This document shows, piece by piece, positions 44,780-56,598 of a DNA stretch of 64,000 bases. The notes below the pieces were generated by a model that was not told where the DNA came from, ran no database searches, and saw only the letters and a list, made by a program, of their open reading frames with translations. Each line of letters opens with the position of its first letter. Positions within the stretch are counted from its first letter, which is position 1. Source of the DNA: Larix kaempferi (Eukaryota > Streptophyta > Pinopsida > Pinales > Pinaceae); assembly GCA_027924585.1 (NCBI GenBank), contig BSBM01000870.1, positions 3,843,001-3,907,000 on the forward strand, read 5' to 3'. A program made the position numbers and the translations under genes.

Positions 44780-46890
44780 TGCGCTTGTTTCACATCTTTT
44801 GTCAGTTTGAGTTTTGCTTTGAGAGCAATTGTGCCTCGGAGACTTGGGAGATGTGCCCCCAATCCAAGTTGGGTGATGTGCCCCTGCTTCCAATGAGAGG
44901 ATGATGGTATTGATACATTATCATTGATTTTTATTGAAGTTTGTGTATTTGATCCAAGGCTTGTTTGAATTTCATAAAAGTATCATGAGGTCTATGGTTC
45001 GAATCTCCAAGCTTCTTGTTGATTCTAGTGCTAGTTTGTTGTGTTGAAGAGGAGAGGAGTTTTTGTAATATTTTGAGAAGAATATTGGCTCATATATGAT
45101 TTAATTACATTCATTATGAACCTCTTATATCTTTCATAACATTTAATATTGCAGAAGTATGACATATTCTGATTTTTCTCCACCCCTTCTAGATTTGCCT
45201 AGAATTTGACTAGTTTTCGTAATGCATTTGATAAATGAATGAGAATGGATACAAATGAGTTGATTTATGTTCCTGATGTTAAATAATATATTAAATGAAC
45301 CATTACATTTCTTATATAATAAATTCGTGAGCCTTCATTGACTATTTGGGAGTTCCTAAAATTAACTAGTTGTGCAATCCTGGAATGTCATTTTTCTTGT
45401 ATCTTTGTGAATCTTTATCAGAAATTCCTAAAAATTTCTAGAGAAAAATATGAATTTTTATTGACTTATTTAATTTTTATTATCCTCCCTGAGTCATAAA
45501 CCTGCATCCATAACTTCCAGTCAAGGTACAGAGCAATACTAGTCTGCATATGTTGGGATGCCCAGGAGCATTGCAGTAGATTTCATCCTTGTTGATTTCG
45601 ACCCATAAATGGTCTCAGTACTTTTTGCAGAGGTATTAACATCCATCATAGTCCTCCTTTCATCGAGTGCTTCTGATATTTACCACCCACACTCAAACTA
45701 GATCCTTGAACCATTGTTTTTAATTGATTTTGTGAGGAAGTAACTTTTTGTGTCACTATCCTAGTTGGTGCATTACACAGACTTGGTTAATTAATTTTTT
45801 CAGTCAATGAATTCACTAATTGTATAAATTTTTATCAACTTTTTTAATAATTCATATTGTTTAAATTTATCCTTATATTTTGATTAAGCTTATTATTAAT
45901 ACATATAAAATTTAAAATTGAGATAATTAAATCTAAGGAAATAGTTATCCCTCCAATCTTATATAGTGATAATATATTTCATAATAAATCATGACAACAA
46001 TATAATAGATCTTATTACTTTTTTAATGGGTTGATGCACAATCATGAGCTCCTTTAAGGACACTTTAGTTGCCACATAAATCTGAAAAAAACAATGAACC
46101 TATGACTTCAATATGCTTTAGAGGCACTTTCTTAATGAATTTTAAGATGATGTAAAATGATAAAATATAGGAAATCGAATAGTATTTCAGAATATATCAA
46201 ATTTTTTTTTGAAATTGTTTGTAGTTGTTTCAAAAATCCATTTTTCTAAAAGTGGTTTTTTAATTTTTCAACACAATATAACATATATGTATGTGCGCAT
46301 GAAGCACTATATGAACTAAATGATAGTATTTTTGCATAGAATTTTGTACATATGTAGAGGATATCTTTTTCCAATGCAACACTGTTTTTCCAAAATTATT
46401 CATGATGTTTTCATTTTTTTATGATTTATTGAAGTAAAAAAACCTTGAAAAAATGAGTATGTTATACACATGCAACACTTTAAAGGAATAACCTAATCAC
46501 AATTTGAAATTTTATTTATATGAGTGTATATATCTCTCTCTCTTTAAGAGCACCATATAATTTCTTTTAGAAATGGTGAATTTCATCAAAAGTTAGAGCA
46601 AGAACAACAAATCGTTGTATTTTGGAACCATGACATCTGTCACTTCAAAATTCAATAAAGAATAGAAAAAATAAATGTTTATATGGAAAAATTATATATT
46701 TAGAATCTGTAGAATCTACTCTACAAATATGTGTAATTATATAAAAATTTATTGTGTTTTGCATAGTCAAAAAAGTCAATGAAATCAAGCTACTAGAGAA
46801 AGTTTTTGAGGAAATTTAATAGGCCTATTTTTTCTGTCCCAGCCAATAGGTTTGTTAGTCTGAACCTAATTTCAAACTAGTCACTCTCAC
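44780..46890. other. AT-rich stretch without visible gene
   Basis: No ORF above 70 codons that looks coding. Repeated GATGTGCCCC near 44850-44890 is the only local structure noticed. Confidence 0.35.
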
Positions 46891-46904
46891 CAAAATTTAA
46901 AATT

Positions 46905-47115
46905 TAAATAACGTATATGTGTTACAAATCGCATACGTGATATAATGGACATACGTTTTATAATGCAAATACGTTATATCATATATGCATTTTGTAAACA
47001 TACAAAATGCATATGTGCTATAACACATATGCATTATATCGAAGATGTGATTTATAGGCATAAAGAACATATATGCACTATAACTCGTATGCATTATTGA
47101 TAACTTAGAATCATG
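46905..47115. repeat. Alternating purine/pyrimidine GCATATG-type repeats, left cluster
   Basis: About a dozen short units built on TATAACACATATGCATTATA-like text, spaced about 14-25 bases. Alternating purine/pyrimidine and near-palindromic. A similar cluster lies at 55790-56165 on the other side of the CT-rich block. Confidence 0.6.
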
Positions 47116-47208
47116 CATATTTTGATAGGTTGAGAGTAATTATGAAATATAATTTAATAAAATGCCTATATATAATCTAAATCATGTGTATGGAGTCAAA
47201 AATGGTGG

Positions 47209-47419
47209 TATGAAAGCTTTTCCATGGCCATCCAACTAACCACCTCTCCTACCAAAACAACCACATTAATAGCCCTACCACTAGCCACATCCCCATCTAA
47301 TATCCATCTATCCTTGTCTCTCTTTCTTTTTGTCTTCGAGGCATCCAAAACATCATAGTAGATATTGGTCATCCTTTGCATATTTTTCTTCAAGAGTTCA
47401 CACTCTTTCACATTTTCTA

Positions 47420-47467
<48 letters not shown>

Positions 47468-47808
47468 GGCATCCAAAATAGAATAGTAGATATTGGTCAA
47501 CTTCTACATCTTTTCCTTCAAGACTTGACACTCTTTTATGTTTTCTACTCTCCCTCTCTCTCATATCATCCATATCTCTCCCCTTCAACTAACCACCTCC
47601 CCATCCCTCACTCTCTCTCTTTATAAACATCCTCCACCCCCTCATTCAACATCTCCTAGTTTCTCACCTACACCTACCACTAACCATCACCACCCGATCA
47701 CTTAGTCTCTTTGTCTAAACCCCTAGTTACTCTGATTCTCTCTCTCTCTCTCTCTCTGGAGCATCCAAAACTTGATGTTAGATATTGGTTATCTTTTTCA
47801 TCTTTTCC
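47209..47808 (+). repeat. CT-rich dispersed repeat, copy 2, left part
   Basis: Same family as 17153-18055: (CT)n runs at 47424-47462 and 47738-47758, with CATCCAAAA...GTAGATATTGG modules about every 120-300 bases. Copia A interrupts it in the TTTTCC of its TTTTCCTTCAA module. Confidence 0.8.
47804..47808 (+). other. Target site duplication of Copia A (left)
   Basis: TTTCC, repeated at 54733-54737. The uninterrupted module in the related copy near 17372 (ATTTTCCTTCAA) confirms the original site. Confidence 0.92.
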
Positions 47809-48497
47809 TATTGATGTATATGTAACTTCGGAATGTATTTCATATATGTATATTGTACTCCTATAGAGATGGTATTATTCCTTTATACAGAAGTGTTTGT
47901 ATTCCTATAGAGATGTTATTATTCCTCTATACGGAAGTGTCATCATTTATATTGTAAGTGTCGTAACTTATACTTGATGGGTTATTAGACCACCTTGTTG
48001 GGGTTGGCCCTGTATAAGTCATGTGGGTCGAAGGGTTATTAGACCACCCTATTGGGGGTCATCCATGTGGTTCAAAGGGTTATTAGACCACCCTATTGGG
48101 TGTCGGACCAATCAGCTTTGTGTTATGTGGTTAAGTTGAGGCCGACCTAGTAGAGGTTATTAGGCAAGTCAAGTCAAGTATAAATAGAGTGTGAGAGGCA
48201 CTCTATTTGATCATTCTATTCTCTCACACACTCTTTGAAAAGTGGCGCACTTGTGGAGGAGGAGAATCTGCTGCTAGGAGATGTCTATCTCTTATGATTG
48301 GGTTGTATCATTGCTCTATCTATCTTTGAGGAAGTTATTGGGGTTTTTCACCTTTATGGTTTTCCCCAAGTAAACTCTGTGTCTCTTGTGTGCTTGCATT
48401 ATTGTGTCCATGATTGATATGCTGTAGATATGCTGTACATGTTGTTCTCTCAGTTAAGATCCTAGATCAGATTGAAGTAAATTCTGAAAAACTAACA
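47809..48497 (+). repeat. 5' LTR of Copia A (689 bp)
   Basis: Starts TATTGATG (the expected terminal TG has become TA) and ends ACTAACA. TATA box TATAAATA at 48179-48186. Three GGGTTATTAGACCACC repeats lie in the upstream half. Confidence 0.95.
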
Positions 48498-48509
48498 TGG
48501 TATCAGCGC
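48498..48509 (+). other. tRNA-iMet primer binding site of Copia A
   Basis: TGGTATCAGCGC abuts the LTR; one mismatch to TGGTATCAGAGC. Confidence 0.9.
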
Positions 48510-50330
48510 TAGATTGAAATAAGGCATGGTATGGCATGTATGACACTTGTTGTACTTACGATGCTAGGGCTTGATATAGCAAAACATAGTCATCATAGTA
48601 CTTTCACTATAAATCCATTTTGGAGAATTTTTCGGATCTGAAAATTTTACAGGTCTAATATCAGATCCCCATGTACCTTGTGTCCAAAATAAAAACTTCT
48701 AATTCGTTGTACTTTGTGTTTTATGATCTGTACAATCTAGGGTTTCTGCCTCTTCAAGATCTGAGTCATAAACATGTGACCTAGGAAAAAAGGTCATAAC
48801 TTGGGATACGAAACTCCAAATGAAATTTAGTAAAAAGTGACAAGTGGTGCACGGACTGTACTTTCTTAGGTAACTTTTTCAGAGGCCGAAACTGAACTAG
48901 TGACACGTGAAATGCCGTACAAGTTCACTCTCCTGTTTTATCCCATAAACAGGTCACGTTGCGACACTTGGAATAACTCTCTCTCAGAGAATCCAATTGA
49001 GGTCATATCTGTGGGGTTGGAAATATGACAGTTCGGGCTACCACATGTAGAAGTTTTAGACCTTGTGGATTGGAAAGTTTGGAGTTAAACTAGAAACAAT
49101 CAGGAACATATTTCTGTCAAAACAAAATTATTTTTGAGCACCTTCATTCATGGCTTTGGGAATTTAGGGTTTCGTAGAAAGATGATTTTTTTGTAATCAG
49201 AGACCACGGCTGATCAGCTCATCAAGGTGCATCTTTCTATCCTTTCAGAAGTTTGAAATTCAAATTTTGAATTTTTAGGGTTTCTTTGACAAACCTTAAT
49301 CCAGCTCTAGATTCAGTTCCTGCAAATCAAGTGGATTGGGTTAATCCTAGAAGAGAATGGATAGGTCACTTGCATAAGTGAAGAAGTTCATGTTTCAGAA
49401 GGAGATGAGGTTGAGGCCTTACAAAATAATATTACAAGAAATCTCGACAGGTATGACTCATTCAAGTATGTTTCGAATTCTGTTCATAATTAAGTTTATG
49501 ATATGTTTGTCTTCATATTATTACGGTTAGTACAATCTTGGTTAATTTTAGACTTGTCGTATCACCTTAATAAAATTATGAATGCATGATAGAAGATATT
49601 CATTGATTAGGGTTTTTGACACTTATGATTGTACTAATGCATTGTGATGTTGTATGAGGTTGAGGTTGTCAACTAACATAAAAGGTACATCAAGAAAGAC
49701 AAATCATGTTCTAGTTCAAGAACATATGACCATGGTGACATGAAGACAAAAGGTTCATCCATTGCCATGGATCACATAGAAGATCTACTTACGAGGTATG
49801 TATAACGTGGTTAACCTATGAGATATGCAGGTTACTAGCACAAGTCACTTAAGAGAACAAGAAGACATCATGTGGGTATGTTAGACATAACTAGCTAGCA
49901 TGCTAATCCAAGTATGTTTTTTCCTATATCAAGTTAGAATCCTACCTTGTGTTAGGATCTTATACTGTTGTATGGTTGATAATGATTATTCATGAAGTTA
50001 GAAATGTAAGTAATCAAGGGTTTATGCATATTATGTTTCTTACCTTAATTGATGATATGACTAACCAGAAGAGTCATGAGGGTTTAGGCATATTATGTTT
50101 CTTACTTTAATTTATGATATAACTAACCATAAGAGTCCTTGAATACTAATGCTTATTATTTGAAATGATCATGAATATACATGATTAAGATTATTGTGTT
50201 TTGATAGTATTGAGAATATACTAATAAATGTATGATTATGTATGAGATCTCAAGGATATCACAATAATGATACTTGTAAGCATGCATAGTGATCGAGGAT
50301 GGATATAAGTTAAAGGACAGGTAATCCAGG
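48510..50330 (+). other. Copia A leader and lost gag region
   Basis: No open frame above 60 codons and no Gag or protease motif. Several exon-like pieces end in AGGTATG-type text (49449, 49796), but none join into a recognisable protein. Confidence 0.5.
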
Positions 50331-50332
50331 AA

Positions 50333-50460
50333 GCAAAGATCAAGAGGGAGCACACTCCAGTAGTTTCTGCAAGGATGCAGATATTTAGAGGGAGTCAACC
50401 ACTTCTCACAATCCACATCAGAATGGAATTGCAAAGATTCAGAGGGAGTCCACCCAACAA
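50333..50460 (+). pseudogene. Integrase remnant of Copia A
   Basis: In one frame: KDQEGAHSSSFCKDADI, a stop, then RESTTSHNPHQNGIAKI. It aligns with the Copia B integrase segment that starts at TDNGGEYTSKEF and runs through GIKRELTTPYNPQQNGVAER, with about five residues deleted. The rest of integrase is gone. Confidence 0.7.
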
Positions 50461-50983
50461 CCAAACAAAGATAAGTATTTGAATTGCCATTTCTTACATA
50501 TTTGTTTGTTTAAATAATGTTGTTCAATGATGTATATGCTTATGTTCCTAGACTTAGGTTGTGTATTATGCATATTAGAATAATTGCATTAATGAACATT
50601 ATACTACTAATATGCATGTGATGGGTAAGTGGCCTATGGCACTGTACAACATTCCATTGCTACTTATCTAGAATGAAACCTCTTTGTTGACATGTTGGGA
50701 GTAGTGAAAACTCTTAACAATGTTCTGGTAGAGATTGGAAGGCATCTAGAAAGTTATAGGATATGGATGAATGGTGTATTGAAGCATTGGCTAAAATAAT
50801 TGCACGACTGTATGACATATTTCTTTATGTGTAAGAATTTATTCTAAAAACTATGAGATGTTTATAATCATGCAATTTAACTTGTTTTGTAGGAAAGATC
50901 GTATACCTTCACGTACAAAAGAAGAACTACAACATGTGTTTCAGCAACAAAGTTATCTATTGAAGATATTGAATATATTGAAG

Positions 50984-52399
50984 TTCCCAGGATTCGAGAA
51001 GAATTCCATGATTGAGGAGTACCAGTCGATCATGAAGAATGATGTTTGGGATGCAGTCCCAAGACCTGAAGGGAAGTCTGTTGTGACTTCCAAATGGATC
51101 TATAAGAACAAGCATGCTGCAGGTGGCAGCATAGAGACTTTTGATCCTATATCCAGATCCACTTCCATCATATCACTACTTGCTCTGGTTGCAGTGATGA
51201 AATGGAAGATACACCAGATGGATGTCAAGACAGCTTTCTTGAATGCTGTAGTTGAAGAGGAAGTGTATGTGGAGAAGCCACTTGGTTTTGAGACACATGA
51301 TGGGAAGTCATAGATATGCAGAACTTGGTATGGTAGGAAAGACAACTTTCTATCTAGTTTGGGATTTACCAAGAGTAAATCGGATTCCAACCTTTACTAC
51401 AAGGTTGAGGAAGACATTCCAGTGATACTACCTTTGTATGTGGATGACCTGTTTGTTATAGTTGATGATAGATTGATTTCTGACACGCAGCAGAAGCTTG
51501 CTGCCGAGTTCGAGATGAAGAACATGGGGATGATGCACTACTTTCTAGGCATGGAGGTGTGGCAGAGTGCAGATGGAATATTCCCTGGACAAGGGAAGTA
51601 TGCAGTAGAGATCCTGAAGAGGTTCAGGATGATGGACTACAAGGCCATGGCCACACCTATGGCATCGAACCTGAAGCTTCTATGTGATGCTTCATTTGAT
51701 CCGGTTGATGTCACTGTGTATCCTCAGATGATTGGGTCCTTGATGTACTTGATGAACACGAGACCAGATATTTGCTTTGCAGTGAACACATTGAGCCAAT
51801 TCCTAACAAATCCCAGAGGTGTTCACCTGGTTGTTGTAAAGCATAATATGAGGTACCTGAAGGGTACAGTTGATTATGGGCTCAAGTATGATGTGAATCA
51901 AAAGTTTAACCTGCAGGGTTATGTTGATTCAGATTGGGAAGTGAGTGCTGCAGATAGGAATAACACTTCTGGGTGTTGCTTCAGTATGGGATCAGGTGTG
52001 ATCTCTTGGTTTAGCAGGAAGCAATCCTCCATAGCATTGAGTACAGCCGAAGCAAAGTATGTTGCAGCTTGTTCGGATAGTTGTGAGGCAGTGTGGCTTA
52101 GGAAGCTACTGTCTGAGTTATTTGATCTCCTGCTGGAGGCTACTGGTATCTTTTGTGACAACCAAAGTTGTGTGAAGCTGTCTGAGAACCCAGTGTTCCA
52201 CGATAGGTCGAAACACATAGAGATCAAATATCACTATATCAGGGATATGGTGTAGAGAGGAGCAGTGAAGCTTCTGTATGTTGCGACGGATGAGCAAATT
52301 GCAAATGTGCTTACAAGGCCACTAGCCAGAGTGAAGTTCGAGTACTTCAGAGAGAGGCTTGGTGTTCTTCAAATCGATGACACTTCAAGGAAGAAGTGA
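50984..52399 (+). pseudogene. RT and RNase H of Copia A
   Basis: One frame through stops at 51311-51313 and 52253-52255 to TGA at 52397. RT: YQSIMKNDVWDAVPRPEGKS, HQMDVKTAFLNA and YVDD at 51437-51448. RNase H: YVDSDWEVS, STAEAKYVAACSD and KHIEIKYHYIRDMV, then ATDEQIANVLTRPLARVKF. Compared with Copia B, two blocks are missing without frame loss: about 21 residues after AAGGSIE, including the KARFVARGFSQ block, and about 13 before WYGR, including the LYGLKQAP block. Both blocks are conserved in Copia RT, so the enzyme is dead. Confidence 0.92.
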
Positions 52400-52509
52400 T
52401 GGAGACATTTGCTGAAGACATTCCAAGCATGTTGGAATGAGGATCCTTCACATGGCTGTGGATGTAAGCATTGGATGATGAGCATCAGTACGATGCTCCA
52501 GTTACTGCT

Positions 52510-52740
52510 CTGTATATGTATATGCATCATGTTGGATGTTGGATATGATCAGTTGGATCATTTATGTATGTATGCATCATGTTGGATGTTGGATATGATC
52601 AGTTGGATCATTTATGTATGTATGCATCATGTTGGATGCTGGATATGATCAGTTGGATCGTTTATGTATGTATGCATCATGTTGGATGTTGGATATGATC
52701 AGTTGGATCATGTGTATGTATTTGTATATGTATCAGGTGG
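52510..52740. repeat. 50-bp tandem array, 4 copies, in Copia A
   Basis: GCATCATGTTGGATG markers at 52524, 52574, 52624 and 52674, exactly 50 apart. Degenerate GATCAGG/GTATCAGG pieces continue to about 53100. Confidence 0.9.
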
Positions 52741-53129
52741 ATACATTGTATGATTAGGTAGATCATGTATGTTGATATGTATCAGGTATGATCAAGTGGA
52801 TCATGTATTTGTATATGTATCAGGTGGATACATTGTATGATCAGGTAGATCATGTATGATGATATGTATCAAGTAGATACTTTGTATGCATCAGATGGTG
52901 ATCAGGATGATCACAGATGACGAGCTTTAGGATGTTTCTCCAGATGATATGCATCAGGATGATACTATGATGGTGATCAGGATGATCACAGATGACGAGC
53001 TTCAGTATGTTGATCCAGATGATATGCATTAGGTTGATGCTATGATGATGATCAGGTTGATCATATGATGATGTACATCAGGATGATGTATGGTGAGTAT
53101 CGGGTTGATACTCTGTGGCCGTGGACAAG

Positions 53130-53790
53130 TTGTCCAGGTAGCATAGAAAAGATCCTTTAAAATTCAGACAAGTAGAGCGGTGTGCTCATAACATCCTGGG
53201 ATGCTCTATCGAGATCCAGACAGGTAGAGCAGTGTGCTCGTAACATCCTGGGATTCTCTTAGTAGGTTTTTCTACAAATAGCATAGAAAAGAACCTTTAA
53301 AATCTGGACAGGTAGAGCGGTGTGCTCGTAACATCCTGGGATGCTCTATCGAGATCCAGACAGGTAGAGCAGTGTGCTCGTAACATCTTGGGATGCTCTG
53401 AGTAGGTTTTGCTACAGTTTCGCATAGAAAAGATCCTTTAAAATCCGGACAAGTAGAGCAGTGTGCTCGTAACATCCTTGGATGCGCTATTGAGATCCAG
53501 ACAATTAGAGCGGTTTGCTCGTAACATCCTAGGATGCACTGAGTAGGTTTTGAAAAAGTTCACATAGAAAAGACTTTTTAAAATCTGGACAAGTAGAGTG
53601 GTGTGCTCGTAACAGCCTGGGATTCTCTATCGAGATCCAAACAGGTAGATCGGTTTGCTCGTAACATCCTGGGATGCTCTGAGTAGGTTTTGTGAAGGTC
53701 AAAATGTAAAAGATCCAGGGAGATCCGATAGGTTGAGTAGTGTGCTCGTAATCAGTCCTGGGATGCTCTTTCAAGGTTTTGTTGAGGCAC
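53130..53790. repeat. 140-bp higher-order tandem array in Copia A
   Basis: CATAGAAAAGA markers at 53142, 53282, 53423 and 53563, about 140 apart. Each unit holds two related half units that share GGTAGAGCAGTGTGCTCGTA and ACATCCTGGGATGCTCT. A partial fifth unit fades out by 53790. Confidence 0.9.
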
Positions 53791-54034
53791 GTAATCAGTC
53801 CTGAGTATTCCACAGTATGGCCAGTGATGATGAAGACCTGTAGGTGGTGGGCCAACACCCAGTATGAAAAAGGATTGGCTCTGTAGAACTTCCTATGATG
53901 AGTAGATTCAGAGATTGATTGAGATAGCAGCAACAGTGACAATGACGATGACTCGATGATGATTATCCAGTGATGATGATCTAGAGAAGAAGACTTGTGC
54001 TAGAAGACCTATGTTGATAAATACCTTCCTAGTT

Positions 54035-54043
54035 AAGAGGGAG
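54035..54043 (+). other. Polypurine tract of Copia A
   Basis: AAGAGGGAG directly before the 3' LTR TG at 54044. Confidence 0.85.
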
Positions 54044-54732
54044 TGTTTATGTATATGTAACTTCGGAATGTATTTCATATATGTATATTGTACTCCTATA
54101 GAGATGGTATTATTCCTCTATACGGAAGTGTTTGTATTCCTATAGAGATGTTATTATTCCTCTATACGGAAGTGTCGTCATTTATATTGTAAGTGTCGTA
54201 ACTTATACTTGATGGGTTATTAGACCACCTTGTTGGGGTCGGCCCTGTATAAGTCATGTGGGTCGAAGGGTTATTAGACCACCCTATTGGGGGTTGGCCA
54301 TATGGTTCAAAGGGTTATTAGACCACCCTATTGGGTGTCGGCCCAATCCGCTTTGTGTTATGTGGTTAAGTTGAGGTCGACCTAGTAAAGGTTATTAGGC
54401 AAGTCAAGTCAAGTATAAATAGAGTGCGGGAGGCACTCTATTTGATCATTCTATTTTCTCACACACTCTTTGGAGAGTGGCACACTTGTGGAGGAGGAGA
54501 AGTTGCTGCTAGGAGATGTCTATCTCTTATGCTTGGGTTGTATGATATCTCTATCTATCTTTGAGGAAGTTAATGGGGTTCTTCACCTTTATGGTTTTCC
54601 CCAAGTAAACTCTGTGTCTCTTGTGTGCTTGCATTATTGTGTCCATGATTGATATGCTGTAGATATGCTGTACATGTTGTTCTCTCAGTTAAGATCCTAG
54701 ATCAGATTGAAGTAAATTCTGAAAAACTAACA
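54044..54732 (+). repeat. 3' LTR of Copia A (689 bp)
   Basis: TGTTTATG...ACTAACA; TATA box at 54414-54421; GTCGGCCC motifs at 54238-54245 and 54337-54344. Followed by the TTTCC duplication. Confidence 0.96.
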
Positions 54733-55440
54733 TTTCCTTCAAGAATTCACACTCTTTCACCTTTACTACTCTCTCTTTCTCTCTCTCATGTCATCCATCT
54801 CTCTCTCCTTCCACTTACCACCTCTCAATACCACCCTCTCTCTCATGTCATCCATCTCTCTCCCCTTTCACTTACCACCTCTTGATACCCCTCTCTCTCT
54901 ATATATATATCCCTCTTCCACCCCCTCATTCAACCTCTCCTGGTCTCTCACCTACTTCTACAACTAACCACCACCACCCAATCGCTTAGTCCCTCTTCCA
55001 TCCCCTCATTCACACTCTCTTGGTCTCTCACCCACTCCTACCACTAACCACCACCACTCAATATCCCTCTCTCTCTCTATAAATCCATAAAACCCAATCT
55101 CTCTCTCTCTCTCTCTCTCTCTTTAGGGAATCCAATATAGAATAATAGATATTGGTCAACTTATGTATATTTTCCTTAAAGAATTCACACTCTTTCTTGT
55201 TTTTTTCTCTCTCTCTCTCTCATATTCCATTTGTAGATGCAGGTGTTTGATAGAAAAGCTAGTACATAGCCACTATCACTCACTACTATGTCCATGAACC
55301 ATGTCAGTCAACCCAATATTGATCCTAATTGAAATTGCACAAATCGTGCTCTTTTTATAATTTTTTCCTTGGGAACCATTTGTGTCCTTTGAATGCATCT
55401 ATAACAAGTTCCCACATGGAAAGATTGTTGGTAGTATCTA
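54733..55440 (+). repeat. CT-rich dispersed repeat, copy 2, right part
   Basis: Resumes the module interrupted at 47808 (TTTCCTTCAAGAATTCACAC). It contains (CT)n runs and the non-coding tail that matches 17830-18055, for example ACAAATCGTGCTC and CCTTGGGAAC. Confidence 0.85.
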
Positions 55441-55789
55441 ACACTATATTACATTTACAGGATGTAACTTCTAATTTTGAACCAAGCACCTCTAACTAAT
55501 TCAATCTATTTTTCTTGGAATCATAAATCTCCACCTCGATATCATTCTATTATGTAGTATATGTTCCTATTCTGATCATGCCAGCAATGAGTGCATTGTA
55601 TATCTCAACTCCCATGTTCTCTGTTCTATAATTCCTTCCCATGATGATAGTACAACATTCCCTCTCACTCTCTCCTCCCTTAGTCTCCCTCTCTCTCTCT
55701 CTAATTCGCTTCATCCATTCATCCCTTCTTCTAAATATACACTTAATCACTTGATGCATTACCTTGTTATATGGATGCATAGACCTCCA

Positions 55790-56165
55790 TAATGCATGTG
55801 TTATAATGCATATACTTTATGGATGTATATGTATCTATTGAACAAATAAATGCTTCAAAATATTCAAATCATTTGCTAGGAATTCTATAATGCATATGCA
55901 TTAAAACACATATACGTTAAAATGTATGTGTGTTATGGAAGTCATAGAACAAATGAAAATTCAGATAATTTGCTATCAATTCAATAATGTATATGTGTTA
56001 AAAGGAATACGCGTTAAAACACATATACGTTAAAGCATATATATGTTATGGAAGTCATATGAATTCTTGTATCTTTCAAAGCATTGATGTGTGTTGATGC
56101 ATAGATGTGCATAAAACATATGCATTATTACGCGTATGCATAATAATGCATGTGTATTACACACG
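55790..56165. repeat. Alternating purine/pyrimidine GCATATG-type repeats, right cluster
   Basis: Repeats such as AATGCATATGCATTAAAACA and TATACGTTAAA, some 15-25 bases apart. Counterpart of 46905-47115. Confidence 0.6.
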
Positions 56166-56189
56166 TCTATGCCTCCACAGCAGAAATGA

Positions 56190-56232
<43 letters not shown>

Positions 56233-56435
56233 AATATTTCCTTATTCCTTACACACTCCCTCTCTCTTCCTCCATGACTCTCTCCCATAACCACTCCCTT
56301 TCTACCCCCTCCCCTTCTTTTACTACCTCTCTCGCTCTTTTCCCCACCCTCCTTCCTTATCAATCTGTGTCCTTCCTTCATCTCTCCCTCTCACTATCTC
56401 TTTCCACTTATATCACTCTCTCTCTCACTCTCTCT

Positions 56436-56467
<32 letters not shown>

Positions 56468-56598
56468 AAATTTATATCTCTCTCCCCTCCATCTCTCTCT
56501 CTCAATCAATCTCTCTTTATCTTTCTCTCTTCCCTCCCTTTCTACCCACTACCCTTTTTTTGCTACCTCCCAGTCTCTTTTTCCCACCCTTCCTGCGA
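56190..56598. repeat. CT microsatellite and CT-rich sequence
   Basis: (TC)n at about 56191-56228, a second long run at 56441-56466, and further CT-rich text. Open frames across it are low-complexity Ser/Leu/Pro. It is the left flank of Copia C. Confidence 0.85.

Larger units (their letters stand above)
47809..54732 (+). mobile_element. Internally eroded Ty1/Copia element (Copia A)
   Basis: 6,924 bases; both LTRs exactly 689 bases, about 28 differences by eye (near 4%); target duplication TTTCC. Primer site for tRNA-iMet and polypurine tract are present. No gag, only a scrap of integrase, and an RT-RNase H with in-frame deletions. The 1.6 kb region before the 3' LTR holds two tandem arrays. 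It was probably mobilised by proteins from another copy. Confidence 0.95.
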
